DNA of 64,000 bases from DLAJ01 sp964655525. GTDB lineage: Bacteria > Bacillota > Clostridia > Lachnospirales > Lachnospiraceae. Shown one piece after another: positions 1 to 8,683 of this stretch (the stretch's first letter is position 1; each line of letters begins with the position of its first letter). The stretch spans positions 1 to 64,000 of the forward strand of contig CAZZNE010000006.1 of assembly GCA_964655525.1 (NCBI GenBank). Reading direction: 5' to 3'. The notes under the pieces were generated by a model. That model saw only the letters and a list, made by a program, of their open reading frames with translations, searched no databases and was not told where the DNA came from. Made by a program: the position numbers and the translations under genes.

Positions 1-51
1 AAAGACCAGCAATATCAGCAGGCAGACAATAATTAGCCTATATTTTTTCAT
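1..51 (-). CDS. N-terminus of a secreted or membrane protein, cut by the window edge
   Basis: A minus-strand ATG at 51-49 opens 17 codons that run off the left edge. They read MKKYRLIIVCLLILLVF: a short basic start followed by an unbroken hydrophobic stretch, as in a signal peptide or first membrane helix. A weak GGAA ribosome site lies about 6 bases upstream. The gene lies downstream of ppdK and its terminator. Nothing more can be said about function. Confidence 0.5.
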   Translation of the reverse strand, partial: MKKYRLIIVCLLILLVF

Positions 52-216
52 AAGGTTCCATACTTTTTATTACTATATCTATACCATGAATCTCTGCAAT
101 ATTCATTGTCATTGACAAATTTTGCAAACGATTGCGGAAACCCCTGACTTTTGCCGGAAAGTATACTTTTGCCAAATTGTGTCAATCGCTACATTCACAG
201 CGGTATCAAAAAAGCC

Positions 217-255
217 AAAAAAGAGAGGCCCACCAGCCACTCCGGTGAACCCCTC
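217..255 (-). terminator. Rho-independent terminator of ppdK
   Basis: On the minus strand a 12-bp stem (GAGGGGTTCACC against GGTGGGCCTCTC, with three G-U pairs) closes a 9-base loop and is followed at once by a T run. It lies about 70 bases past the ppdK stop codon, so it should end the ppdK transcript. Confidence 0.8.
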
Positions 256-326
256 CACGCTCAAAATCCCTTGATTTCAAGCCATTTTCTTATACTTTCG
301 CCAAATCGTTCAAAATTCCTATGGCA

Positions 327-2948
327 TCAATTATTGATAGCCGCCTGTGCTGCTGCCAATCTTGCGATCGGTACTCTGAACGGCGAGCAGGATACATAAT
401 CCAAGCCGATGCTGTGGCAGAACTCAACGGAGGACGGATCGCCGCCGTGCTCACCGCAGATACCGCAGTGGATCGTCGGTCTTGTCTCCTTGCCCTTCTG
501 AATCGCCATCTCCATCAGGAGTCCAACACCGTTGCGGTCAAGCTTTGCAAACGGATCGTTTTCAAAAATCTTCGCCTTGTAATATGCCTCAAGGAACTTA
601 CCCGCATCATCACGCGAGAAGCCGTAGGTCATCTGCGTTAAGTCGTTCGTACCGAAGCAGAAGAACTCCGCTTCCTTGGCAAGATCACCCGCGGTCAGCG
701 CCGCTCTCGGGATCTCGATCATCGTGCCGACCTCATACTTTAAGTCAATGCCGGATGCTTTGACCTCGGCATCCGCCGTCTCCACGACACTTTTCTTGAC
801 ATATTTTAATTCTTTGTCATCACCGATCAACGGAATCATGATCTCCGGCGTAATGCTCCACTCGGGATGTGCCTTCTGCACATTGATCGCCGCGCGGATG
901 ACTGCCTGAGTCTGCATTCTCGCAATTTCAGGGAAGGTAACCGTCAAACGGCATCCTCTGTGTCCCATCATCGGGTTCATTTCATGCAGCGTCGCAATGA
1001 ACTTGCGGATCTCGTCCATCGTCTTGCCCTTTGCATCCGCAAGCTTTCTGATGTCCTCCTCCTCGGTCGGCACAAACTCATGCAGAGGCGGATCTAAGAA
1101 ACGGATCGTGACCGGATCGCCTTCCATTGCCTCAAACAGCTTCTCAAAGTCGCCCTGCTGAAGCGGAAGCAGCTTCGCAAGCGCTTCCTCTCTCTCCTCA
1201 AGCGTATCGGAGCAAATCATCTCACGGAACGCGTCGATACGATGTCCACCGAAGAACATATGCTCGGTACGGCAGAGTCCAATACCTTCCGCGCCAAGCT
1301 CTCTTGCTTTTTTCGCATCGGCAGGCGTATCGGCATTCGTACGGACTTTTAATGTGCGGTACTTGTCCGCCCATTCCATGATCCGGCCAAACTCACCCGC
1401 GATCGTCGCATCCACGGTCGGGATCGCTCTGTCATAAATGTTACCGGTCGTACCGTCGAAAGAAATAATATCTCCCTCATGGAACTCCTGCTCACCGATG
1501 CGGAACACTTTATGCGCCTCGTCCATCGCAATCGCTGAACAGCCGGATACACAACATGCGCCCATGCCGCGTGCGACAACCGCCGCATGGCTCGTCATAC
1601 CGCCGCGCACGGTCAGGATACCCTGCGCCGCTTTCATTCCTTCAATATCCTCCGGTGAGGTCTCCAGACGGACAAGCACGACCTTCTCGCCTCTTGCCGC
1701 CCATCTCTTAGCGTCCTCCGCCGTAAACACGATCTTACCACATGCCGCACCGGGCGCTGCCGCAAGTCCCTTTGCTACGGGGATTGCCTTGCTGATCACA
1801 TAGGAATCAAACTGCGGATGCAATAAGGAATCCAAGTTTCTCGGATCGATCATGCTGACCGCTTTCTTCTCGTCGATCATGCCCTCGTCCACGAGATCGC
1901 AGGCGATCTTTAACGCCGCCTTCGCCGTACGCTTTCCGTTTCTCGTCTGAAGCATGTATAAATGACGATCCTCGATCGTAAACTCCATATCCTGCATATC
2001 GCGGTAATGATTTTCAAGCGTATTGCAGATCTGCGTGAACTGCTCGTATACTTCCGGCATAATCTGCTTTAACTGATCGATCGGCTGCGGTGTACGAACA
2101 CCCGCAACGACGTCCTCGCCCTGTGCATTTAACAGGAACTCTCCCATCAACTGCTTTTCGCCGGTTGCCGGATTTCTCGTAAAGGCAACACCCGTACCGG
2201 AAGTATCGCCCATATTACCGAACGCCATCATCTGGACATTGACCGCCGTACCCCAGCTATACGGGATATCGTTATCGCGGCGGTATACATTCGCACGGGG
2301 GTTGTCCCATGAACGGAATACCGCTTCGATCGCTCCGACAAGCTGCTCCTTCGGGTCGCTCGGAAAATCCTTGCCGATCTTGCTCTTATACTCTGCCTTG
2401 AACTGATCCGCAAGCTGCTTTAAGTCGTCTGCGGTCAACTCGACATCCTGCTTCACGCCGCGCTCCAACTTCATGCGGTCGATCAGCTCCTCAAAATACT
2501 TCTTTCCGACCTCCATAACGACATCGGAATACATCTGGATAAATCTGCGGTAGCAATCCCAAGCCCAACGGGGATTGCCCGACTTCTTGGCAAGAACCTC
2601 AACAACTTCCTCATTCAGACCAAGATTTAAGATTGTATCCATCATGCCGGGCATGGACGCGCGTGCGCCGGAGCGGACGGATACCAGAAGGGGATTTTCT
2701 TTATCGCCAAATTTCTTGCCGGTAATCTCCTGCATCTGGTCGATATACTCCATGATCTGTCCCATGATCTCATCATTGATCTTTCGTCCATCCTCATAGT
2801 ACTTTGTACACGCCTCTGTCGTGATCGTAAAGCCCTGCGGTACCGGAAGACCCAGATTCGTCATCTCGGCAAGATTTGCGCCCTTGCCGCCGAGAAGATT
2901 TCTCATATCTGCGTTGCCTTCCTTAAATAGGTAAACCCATTTTGCCAT
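327..2948 (-). CDS. ppdK: Pyruvate, phosphate dikinase
   Basis: This cytoplasmic enzyme interconverts pyruvate, ATP and phosphate with phosphoenolpyruvate, AMP and pyrophosphate. In anaerobic clostridia it links glycolysis and gluconeogenesis using pyrophosphate. The 873 residues match the full family length. The N-terminal ATP-grasp part has GGKGANLAEM near residue 21. The swivelling phosphohistidine domain has GGMTSHAAVVARG with the phosphorylated His at residue 454. The C-terminal PEP/pyruvate barrel ends with CGICGEHGG, whose catalytic Cys is residue 831. These positions match those known for the Clostridium symbiosum enzyme (455 and 831) almost exactly. The start is backed by AAGGGGG upstream. 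It is transcribed alone, between its own extended -10 promoter and a strong terminator. Confidence 0.98.
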   Translation of the reverse strand: MAKWVYLFKEGNADMRNLLGGKGANLAEMTNLGLPVPQGFTITTEACTKYYEDGRKINDEIMGQIMEYIDQMQEITGKKFGDKENPLLVSVRSGARASMPGMMDTILNLGLNEEVVEVLAKKSGNPRWAWDCYRRFIQMYSDVVMEVGKKYFEELIDRMKLERGVKQDVELTADDLKQLADQFKAEYKSKIGKDFPSDPKEQLVGAIEAVFRSWDNPRANVYRRDNDIPYSWGTAVNVQMMAFGNMGDTSGTGVAFTRNPATGEKQLMGEFLLNAQGEDVVAGVRTPQPIDQLKQIMPEVYEQFTQICNTLENHYRDMQDMEFTIEDRHLYMLQTRNGKRTAKAALKIACDLVDEGMIDEKKAVSMIDPRNLDSLLHPQFDSYVISKAIPVAKGLAAAPGAACGKIVFTAEDAKRWAARGEKVVLVRLETSPEDIEGMKAAQGILTVRGGMTSHAAVVARGMGACCVSGCSAIAMDEAHKVFRIGEQEFHEGDIISFDGTTGNIYDRAIPTVDATIAGEFGRIMEWADKYRTLKVRTNADTPADAKKARELGAEGIGLCRTEHMFFGGHRIDAFREMICSDTLEEREEALAKLLPLQQGDFEKLFEAMEGDPVTIRFLDPPLHEFVPTEEEDIRKLADAKGKTMDEIRKFIATLHEMNPMMGHRGCRLTVTFPEIARMQTQAVIRAAINVQKAHPEWSITPEIMIPLIGDDKELKYVKKSVVETADAEVKASGIDLKYEVGTMIEIPRAALTAGDLAKEAEFFCFGTNDLTQMTYGFSRDDAGKFLEAYYKAKIFENDPFAKLDRNGVGLLMEMAIQKGKETRPTIHCGICGEHGGDPSSVEFCHSIGLDYVSCSPFRVPIARLAAAQAAINN

Positions 2949-3048
2949 TCTTCATGTCCCCCTTTGAACATTATTATAATGGTAACCGGACGAAACCCCT
3001 TCGTCCGACCTACAGGAATATTTTTCCTGCACACATGGGTAGATTATA
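2949..3048 (-). promoter_or_regulatory. ppdK promoter and structured leader
   Basis: An extended -10 (TGGTATAAT, TATAAT at 3043-3048) lies about 95 bases before the ppdK start. No good -35 sits at the right distance. The leader holds two hairpins: CAGGAA/TTCCTG near 3013-3029 and GGACGAA/TTCGTCC at 2988-3007. The AAGGGGG ribosome site follows. Whether the hairpins regulate is not visible from sequence. Confidence 0.5.
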
Positions 3049-3125
3049 CCATAAATTTGTATATATATCCACTTCTATCTCACATTTTTTTGTCAAATTT
3101 TAATAATGTTTTTGCAGAAAAAAAT

Positions 3126-3239
3126 TTATAGATAATCCCTGATGCGAACATCCCTGCCAACCCGCATTAAAATGTATGCCGTTCCCACAAGCAGCGCCGC
3201 AAAACCGACAATCCGTAACCCTTTCTTTTTCTTCTTCAT
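3126..3239 (-). CDS. Small single-pass membrane peptide, 37 residues
   Basis: The reading frame begins ATG with a near-perfect ribosome site (GAGGAGGAG, 6 bases upstream) and encodes MKKKKKGLRIVGFAALLVGT and a further 17 residues ending RDVRIRDYL. A run of five lysines precedes one hydrophobic helix of about 16 residues, then a charged tail, which predicts a membrane peptide with a positive-inside N-terminus. It starts 46 bases after the transglycosylase stop, so it is probably co-transcribed with it. The strong ribosome site and clean topology make it more likely a real gene than chance. Function unknown. Confidence 0.6.
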   Translation of the reverse strand: MKKKKKGLRIVGFAALLVGTAYILMRVGRDVRIRDYL

Positions 3240-3284
3240 AACTGCTCCTCCTCTTTCAGCCGATGATCCCTGCCTTATTTTTTC

Positions 3285-3908
3285 TCAATTTCCTGCAGCC
3301 AGACGCGCATTCGGGTTATAATATCCCGGACATTTTAATGTGTAAACAAGCGCCTCGGCCTGTTCCTCATTCAGCTCCGCCGCCGACACCCCGTAATAAT
3401 GCTCCGCCGCCTCGTCAATCCCGTAACAGCCCTCCCCGAAATAGACCACATTACAATACAATTCCAAAATTTCTTCTTTCGTGAACGACCGTTCCAATTC
3501 AAACGCCACAAATAGCTCCGCCACCTTGCGCTCTAATTCCTTTTCGCCGGAAAAATAAAGATTCTTTGCGAGCTGCTGCGTGATCGTAGAGCCGCCCTCC
3601 ACATAACGCCCTGCCTGAAGGTCATGCCATGCAGCGCGCGCAATGGCAACGAGATCCACGCCCGAATGACTGTAAAAATTCCGGTCTTCCCGATAAAGTA
3701 GTTCGTCAAGAAACGTCTCCGAAATGTCATCAAACGCGATGTAGCCGTCCCTGCTTCTGATCTGTCCTGCTTTTTCTTCCACATTCTGAACAAACACGGC
3801 GTCCTGATACATCCGATAACCCAAAGCAACATAATGCCCGATCACCAGCGTTCCCGTAAGTATCAGCATACTGCATGCGATAGCCGCAAATCGAAACAGC
3901 CTTTTCAT
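3285..3908 (-). CDS. mtgA: Monofunctional peptidoglycan glycosyltransferase (GT51)
   Basis: This protein polymerises lipid II into glycan strands outside the membrane. The 207 residues comprise an N-terminal membrane anchor (about residues 7-28) and a GT51 lysozyme-like domain. The catalytic motif REDRNFYSHSG has its Glu at residue 74, and the second family motif EGGSTITQQLAKN is near 104-116. No penicillin-binding transpeptidase domain follows, so this is the MtgA type rather than a class A PBP. It is a little shorter than proteobacterial MtgA (about 240). The ATG follows GGAGGAG at good spacing. It sits between glyS and the 37-residue membrane peptide gene. Confidence 0.9.
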   Translation of the reverse strand: MKRLFRFAAIACSMLILTGTLVIGHYVALGYRMYQDAVFVQNVEEKAGQIRSRDGYIAFDDISETFLDELLYREDRNFYSHSGVDLVAIARAAWHDLQAGRYVEGGSTITQQLAKNLYFSGEKELERKVAELFVAFELERSFTKEEILELYCNVVYFGEGCYGIDEAAEHYYGVSAAELNEEQAEALVYTLKCPGYYNPNARLAAGN

Positions 3909-4033
3909 AGAATCTCCTCCTATCGTACCCCGCCGTCAGGACGGTATTTGATTTAGGTTCATTCTACAAAAAGGCTGTATCTCATGCCATCGCTTTCACT
4001 TACGCGTATCTGACAATTTTGTAAGACATCTCA

Positions 4034-5422
4034 TTAAAATGCAAATTTATCTGCAAAATATTCATCCAGCTTTTCGATCGCAACACGCTCCTGCTCCATG
4101 GAATCCCGGAAACGGACGGTCACGCACCGGTCGGTCTCGGAATCAAAATCATAGGTGATGCAGAACGGTGTTCCGATCTCGTCCTGCCTGCGGTAGCGCT
4201 TGCCGATGTTGCCGCGGTCATCAAACTCGCAGTTGTATTTTTTGCTGAGCTTCTCAAAGATCGGCTCCGCGCCCTCGTTTAATTTTTTGGAGAGAGGAAG
4301 TACGGCAATCTTCACCGGCGCCAATGCCGGATGGAAATGGAGGACAGTACGCACATCGCCCTCGCCGATCTCCTCCTCGTCATAGGCACCGCACAGCACC
4401 GCTAAGAACAATCTCTCAACGCCGAGCGAAGGCTCAATGACATAAGGAATGTATTTCTCATTCTTGGTATCGTCAAAATAGGACATATCCTCACCGGATA
4501 CCGTCTGGTGCTGCGTCAGATCATAATTGGTTCTGTCCGCGATGCCCCACAACTCTCCCCAGCCAAAGGGGAATAAGAATTCTATGTCCGTGGTCGCCTT
4601 GGAATAGAAAGAAAGCTCTTCCGGATCGTGATCGCGTACACGCATCTCCTCTTCTTTCATCCCCAGACTCTTTAAGAAATCAATACAATACTTTTTCCAA
4701 TACGCGAACCATTCCAGATCCGTGTCCGGCTCACAGAAAAATTCCATTTCCATCTGCTCGAACTCCCGCACACGGAAAATGAAGTTGCCCGGTGTGATCT
4801 CGTTTCGGAACGATTTACCTACCTGACAGATACCAAACGGAATCTTCTTGCGGGATGTTCTCTGTACATTCTTAAAGTTCACGAAAATCCCCTGTGCCGT
4901 CTCAGGACGCAGATATACCGTATTTTTCGCATCCTCGGTGACACCCTGAAACGTCTTGAACATCAGATTAAACTGTCTGATGTCGGTAAAATTATGTTTG
5001 CCGCAGGTAGGGCAGGGAATCTGATGTTCCTCAATAAAATCTTTCATCTGCTGCTGGCTCCAGCCGTCTACGGAGCTGTCCAGTTTCATACCTTGTTCAG
5101 CCACAAAATCCTCGATGATCTTATCCGCCCGGAATCTCTCATGACACTCCCTGCAATCCATAAGCGGATCGGAAAAGCTGCCTAAATGACCGGAAGCGAC
5201 CCATGTCTGAGGGTTCATCAGAATTGCGCAGTCAACGCCCACATTATAGGGGCTCTCCATCACAAATTTCTGCCACCACGCCTTCTTGATATTGTTCTTG
5301 AGCTCCACACCCAGATTCCCAAAATCCCACGTGTTGGCAAGACCGCCGTAAATCTCAGAGCCGGGATAAACAAACCCTCTTGCTTTCGACAGCGCAACGA
5401 TTTTCTCCATTGTTTTTTCCAT
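4034..5422 (-). CDS. glyS: Glycyl-tRNA synthetase, alpha2 class II type
   Basis: The enzyme charges tRNA-Gly in the cytoplasm. Its 462 residues show class II motif 2 (FRNEITPGNF, residues 205-214), motif 3 (GVERLFLAVL, 334-343) and a C-terminal anticodon-binding domain from about residue 365. Two Cys pairs, CREC at 90-93 and CPTC at 137-140, could form the zinc site seen in this family. It is the single-chain eukaryote/Gram-positive form, not the alpha/beta tetramer. The start has AAGGAG upstream; a second Met at codon 5 is possible. Only 61 bases separate it from the lipoprotein gene upstream, so no T-box leader fits there and it probably shares that promoter. Confidence 0.97.
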   Translation of the reverse strand: MEKTMEKIVALSKARGFVYPGSEIYGGLANTWDFGNLGVELKNNIKKAWWQKFVMESPYNVGVDCAILMNPQTWVASGHLGSFSDPLMDCRECHERFRADKIIEDFVAEQGMKLDSSVDGWSQQQMKDFIEEHQIPCPTCGKHNFTDIRQFNLMFKTFQGVTEDAKNTVYLRPETAQGIFVNFKNVQRTSRKKIPFGICQVGKSFRNEITPGNFIFRVREFEQMEMEFFCEPDTDLEWFAYWKKYCIDFLKSLGMKEEEMRVRDHDPEELSFYSKATTDIEFLFPFGWGELWGIADRTNYDLTQHQTVSGEDMSYFDDTKNEKYIPYVIEPSLGVERLFLAVLCGAYDEEEIGEGDVRTVLHFHPALAPVKIAVLPLSKKLNEGAEPIFEKLSKKYNCEFDDRGNIGKRYRRQDEIGTPFCITYDFDSETDRCVTVRFRDSMEQERVAIEKLDEYFADKFAF

Positions 5423-5483
5423 GTTTTTTCTCCTTTTGAACTGATATAATCAGGTATACCTGCATCTCAAAGCCCGATCACGC

Positions 5484-6128
5484 TCAATAGATAATGACAT
5501 GCAGCGCCGCATCGTCCGCGGTTTTAACATCGCCATCACCCACAAGCGTATCGCCCTCGCCGATATAATAAATATCGCTTCCGTGTATGCGGATATTAGA
5601 ATCATCGTCCGTGACAAGCATCCGATAATCCTGTCCGTCGTCAAGCTCTCCCAATGTGATCGTACGTTCCGGATCATGCGCGTCCACAAGCGTCAGATTC
5701 GCAGGAAGCGCAAACCGCCGCGCCCCTTCCTCCGGCGTCTGACCGCAGGAAAACTGTACGCCGTTAAATTTCTCATAATCCGCAGCATCCGCGTAGGACA
5801 AAGAAATCTGCGCAATGCCGTCCGCAAGCGTGCATTCCTTAACCTCAATCCCTCCTGCGCCCATCTGCGAATTATAATCCTCCACTTCGGAGTTCAGCAT
5901 TTCTTCGAAATCCGTAAAGCTGTACCGGCTCTCATCAAACGCCTCATAAATATATCCGATCAGATTGTTCTCCCTTGTGACAATGATCGTGTCCTCAGCC
6001 GCGGTAAAAGAATCCTCTTTTTCCGGCTGCGGCTCCTGCCCGGATTTTGCACATCCTGCAAGCATCAGCACCGCAAACAGCCATATCACACTTTTTCTTA
6101 ACGCATAGATGCCGTTTTTCATTTCCAT
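5484..6128 (-). CDS. Lipoprotein of unknown function
   Basis: The signal peptide ends in the lipobox LAGC, followed by a charged linker and about 170 residues of secreted domain. The domain is acidic and has alternating beta-like segments, but I do not recognise the family. The frame is open further upstream from a GTG, but that GTG lies inside GTGAGGAGA, which is the ribosome site. The ATG 9 bases later is the better start, giving MEMKNGIYALRK and 214 residues. A near-consensus promoter lies just upstream and glyS follows 61 bases downstream, so the two are probably one transcript. Confidence 0.75.
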   Translation of the reverse strand: MEMKNGIYALRKSVIWLFAVLMLAGCAKSGQEPQPEKEDSFTAAEDTIIVTRENNLIGYIYEAFDESRYSFTDFEEMLNSEVEDYNSQMGAGGIEVKECTLADGIAQISLSYADAADYEKFNGVQFSCGQTPEEGARRFALPANLTLVDAHDPERTITLGELDDGQDYRMLVTDDDSNIRIHGSDIYYIGEGDTLVGDGDVKTADDAALHVIIY

Positions 6129-6161
6129 CCGACAAATTCTCCTCACTCTAGCTGACTTCTT

Positions 6162-6190
6162 ATTATATATAAAAAAGTATGGTATTTCAA
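6162..6190 (-). promoter_or_regulatory. SigmaA promoter of the lipoprotein-glyS unit
   Basis: On the minus strand TTGAAA (6190-6185) and TATAAT (6167-6162) are separated by exactly 17 bases. The start site would be about 30 bases before the lipoprotein ATG. Confidence 0.8.
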
Positions 6191-6231
6191 CCTTTAATTT
6201 ATGCCGTGTGCGCTCACTTATCGCATATCTG

Positions 6232-6918
6232 TCACACGCCGTATTTTGTGATCACCCTCTGCAGACGTGCGCCAAGCGGCTTTTTCATTAAGAGCAGAAA
6301 AATAACATTCGATATCGAATAGAGCAGGGTGAACGGCGCCGCCGCAAGAATGGCTGCCGCATACAGGCCGGGTTCAAATGCCGCCTGACTCCACAGAACC
6401 GTCCACACATCCATGATCAAAGAATAAAAGGCACCCGCAAATATCCCGTAACAAACAAGCGCGATGCGGCTTGCTTTCAACGGTTTATGACAGACGCCCG
6501 CCAAAAGCCCGATCACGCCGAAGGAAACCATTTGAAACGGCGTCCACGGTCCCTGCCCGAAATAGAAATTCGACAGTACGGCGGTAAACGCCCCGCACAA
6601 AAATCCTGCCTCCGTGCCAAAATACATTCCCGTCATGACGATCACTGCCGTGACCGGCTTAAAAGCCGGTATCATGGCAAACAAAAATCTGCCCGCCACG
6701 GAAAGCGCCGTCATAACCGCAATGAATACCAGACGCCTGATATGTGTATGCCGCCTGTCAAAGCTGTGCAGCATGACGATACAGGATAAAACGGCAATAC
6801 CAAGGGAAATCCATGCATACCGCTTTTCCTGAAAGACAGCTGCGCCGAGCACAAGAAGCAGGATGCTCCCAAACAGCAATATCGTTATTGAAATCATGGC
6901 TTTTCGTGTCTGTCTCAC
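6232..6918 (-). CDS. ECF transporter substrate-binding (S) component, predicted corrinoid-specific
   Basis: The 228-residue protein is almost entirely hydrophobic, with about seven predicted helices, a long N-terminal pair and a loop of the type RRLVFIAVMTALSVAGRFLF that is typical of S components. S components capture a vitamin and dock on the EcfT/EcfA energising module. The GTG start overlaps the ATPase stop codon, and GGAGG sits 4 bases upstream; an ATG seven codons later is an alternative. It is the last gene of the operon headed by a cobalamin riboswitch, so cobalamin or a precursor is the likely substrate. Specificity is inferred from the riboswitch and transcobalamin-like partners, not from the S protein itself. 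Confidence 0.85.
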   Translation of the reverse strand: MRQTRKAMISITILLFGSILLLVLGAAVFQEKRYAWISLGIAVLSCIVMLHSFDRRHTHIRRLVFIAVMTALSVAGRFLFAMIPAFKPVTAVIVMTGMYFGTEAGFLCGAFTAVLSNFYFGQGPWTPFQMVSFGVIGLLAGVCHKPLKASRIALVCYGIFAGAFYSLIMDVWTVLWSQAAFEPGLYAAAILAAAPFTLLYSISNVIFLLLMKKPLGARLQRVITKYGV

Positions 6919-8681
6919 ATTTCCTCCGCTTCCTTCGGAAGCCCTCTATCGGGCTCTTTCCCGTCAAGTATCCGGCAGCGCTCTGCCAGTTCCTCCGCCG
7001 TCAGCACATCCGCAAACAAATTCTGCGAAAGTCTTGCCGCCGCCGTTGTATAAAATCTATTTCCATGAAAAAATTCCCGCGTTCTGTCGAGTGCCAAAAG
7101 CTCTCCGCGAAATAGCAGACCGCACCTGTCGCTCACAGCCGCCGCAAGTTCAATATCATGCGTTACCATAAGCACCGAGACTCCCTCGTCCGCAAGCGCA
7201 CGCAACCGGATGCCGACCTCCCTTCGCGCCGCTGCATCAAGTCCCTTTGTCGGCTCGTCCAAAAGAAGAAGCTGCGGTTTCCCTGCAAGCACCTTTTCCC
7301 ATGCAAGAATCTGCTTCTCCCCGCCGCTTAAGTCATAGGGATGTACCTGTCGGTACGATACCAGCCGTTCGGAAGGCTCTGCGCCGACAAGACGAAGCTC
7401 CTCCTCCACGGTATCCGCAATAAACAGCGTTTCGATATTCTGCGGCAGATACCCGACCCGCTCCGCGCCCATGCGCACCTTCCCGCCGCAGGCATGCAGG
7501 ATACCCGCGATCACATGCAGAAATGTCGTCTTTCCCGAACCGTTGCTGCCAAGTAAACTGACAATCTCTCCCTCATTCATCTGAAATTGTACACCGCAAA
7601 GAATATCACATGCTTTTTTATAATGAAACCAAACCTGTTTACACTCCAATATCGGCTTTGTTTTTCTATGCTCCTGCGTCCGGCCTCCCGTCCCGGACGC
7701 CTGCTTTTCTTTTTCCGAAGACAAAGTCTCTACAGCATCTTGGTATTCGCTCTGCTCCGTATGATCTTTCCCAATATTCCTGTAGCGCGCCCACAACCAT
7801 TGTCGCCCCTGCGTGATCGTGAGCGGGATGGTATCCGCCTCCGAATATCCATCCTCCCGTTCCGACTTCTCCTCTCCCCCGTCCCGAAGTGCACGGCAGA
7901 TTCTTGCCGAACAGGGCAGCGCCATATAAATACGCTCCTCCTGACCGATGGCGCGCACGATCTGCTGCGGCGTTCCGTCATGCAGAAGCTTTCCGTCCTG
8001 CAGCACGAGCACCCTGTCCGACACCGCAAGCGCCTCCTCAAGCCGATGCTCCGCCAATAAAATCGTTATACCAAGCTCCCGGTTTAAGCGTTCGATCATA
8101 TTCATAAAATTCTGCGCGGCGATCGGGTCAAGCTGTGCGGTCGGTTCATCAAGCAGCAGTACCCGCGGGCGCATGACCATGACCGCCGCCAGATTCAAGA
8201 GCTGCTTTTGCCCGCCGGAAAGCTCGTCCACCGCCTTATCATACCACTCATCAATTCCGAAATACGCCGATATTTCCGCAACACGCCGCCTGATCTCCTC
8301 CGAGGGCACACCCATATTTTCCAACCCGAACGCAAGCTCATGCCACACCTTGTCCGTGACAGGCTGTTCGTCCGGATTCTGCATGACAAAACCGACCTCG
8401 GCCGCCGTTTCGCCATACGCATAATCCGCAAGAAACCTGTCACGGTAGCGGATAATTCCGGTAAGCCTCCCCACCGGCTGCAATTCCTTCTTTAACAGGT
8501 TCAGCAGCGTTGTCTTTCCGCTGCCCGTCCCGCCGCACAGCGTCACAAAGCTGCCATCCTCCACCTGAAAAGAACAGTCCTGCAAAACCGTTATTTCCCT
8601 CCCGTCGTCGCCGCTCTGCATGTTGCTGAATCCGCAAGCAGGATACGCAAACGTCAAATGTTCGACCCGATACAGCTCCAT
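6915..8681 (-). CDS. Fused double ABC ATPase of an ECF transporter (EcfA1-EcfA2 in one chain)
   Basis: It hydrolyses ATP to drive vitamin uptake. One 588-residue chain carries two ABC domains. The first has Walker A GGTGSGKTTLL, signature LSGGQKQ and Walker B VLLLDEPTAQLDP. The second has Walker A LGSNGSGKTTFL, signature LSGGEKQ and Walker B LLLLDEPTKGLD. A variable charged linker joins them. Most ECF systems use two separate ATPases. The frame is open further upstream, but GGAG lies directly before the ATG at 8681, which is the start chosen. That ATG follows the EcfT stop by 2 bases, and the ATPase stop overlaps the S-component start, so the three are translationally coupled. Confidence 0.93.
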   Translation of the reverse strand: MELYRVEHLTFAYPACGFSNMQSGDDGREITVLQDCSFQVEDGSFVTLCGGTGSGKTTLLNLLKKELQPVGRLTGIIRYRDRFLADYAYGETAAEVGFVMQNPDEQPVTDKVWHELAFGLENMGVPSEEIRRRVAEISAYFGIDEWYDKAVDELSGGQKQLLNLAAVMVMRPRVLLLDEPTAQLDPIAAQNFMNMIERLNRELGITILLAEHRLEEALAVSDRVLVLQDGKLLHDGTPQQIVRAIGQEERIYMALPCSARICRALRDGGEEKSEREDGYSEADTIPLTITQGRQWLWARYRNIGKDHTEQSEYQDAVETLSSEKEKQASGTGGRTQEHRKTKPILECKQVWFHYKKACDILCGVQFQMNEGEIVSLLGSNGSGKTTFLHVIAGILHACGGKVRMGAERVGYLPQNIETLFIADTVEEELRLVGAEPSERLVSYRQVHPYDLSGGEKQILAWEKVLAGKPQLLLLDEPTKGLDAAARREVGIRLRALADEGVSVLMVTHDIELAAAVSDRCGLLFRGELLALDRTREFFHGNRFYTTAAARLSQNLFADVLTAEELAERCRILDGKEPDRGLPKEAEEM

Positions 8682-8683
8682 CG

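Noticed and set aside
5423..5483. A T-box leader for glyS
   Set aside because: Only 61 bases separate the genes and no T-box motif or terminator is visible.
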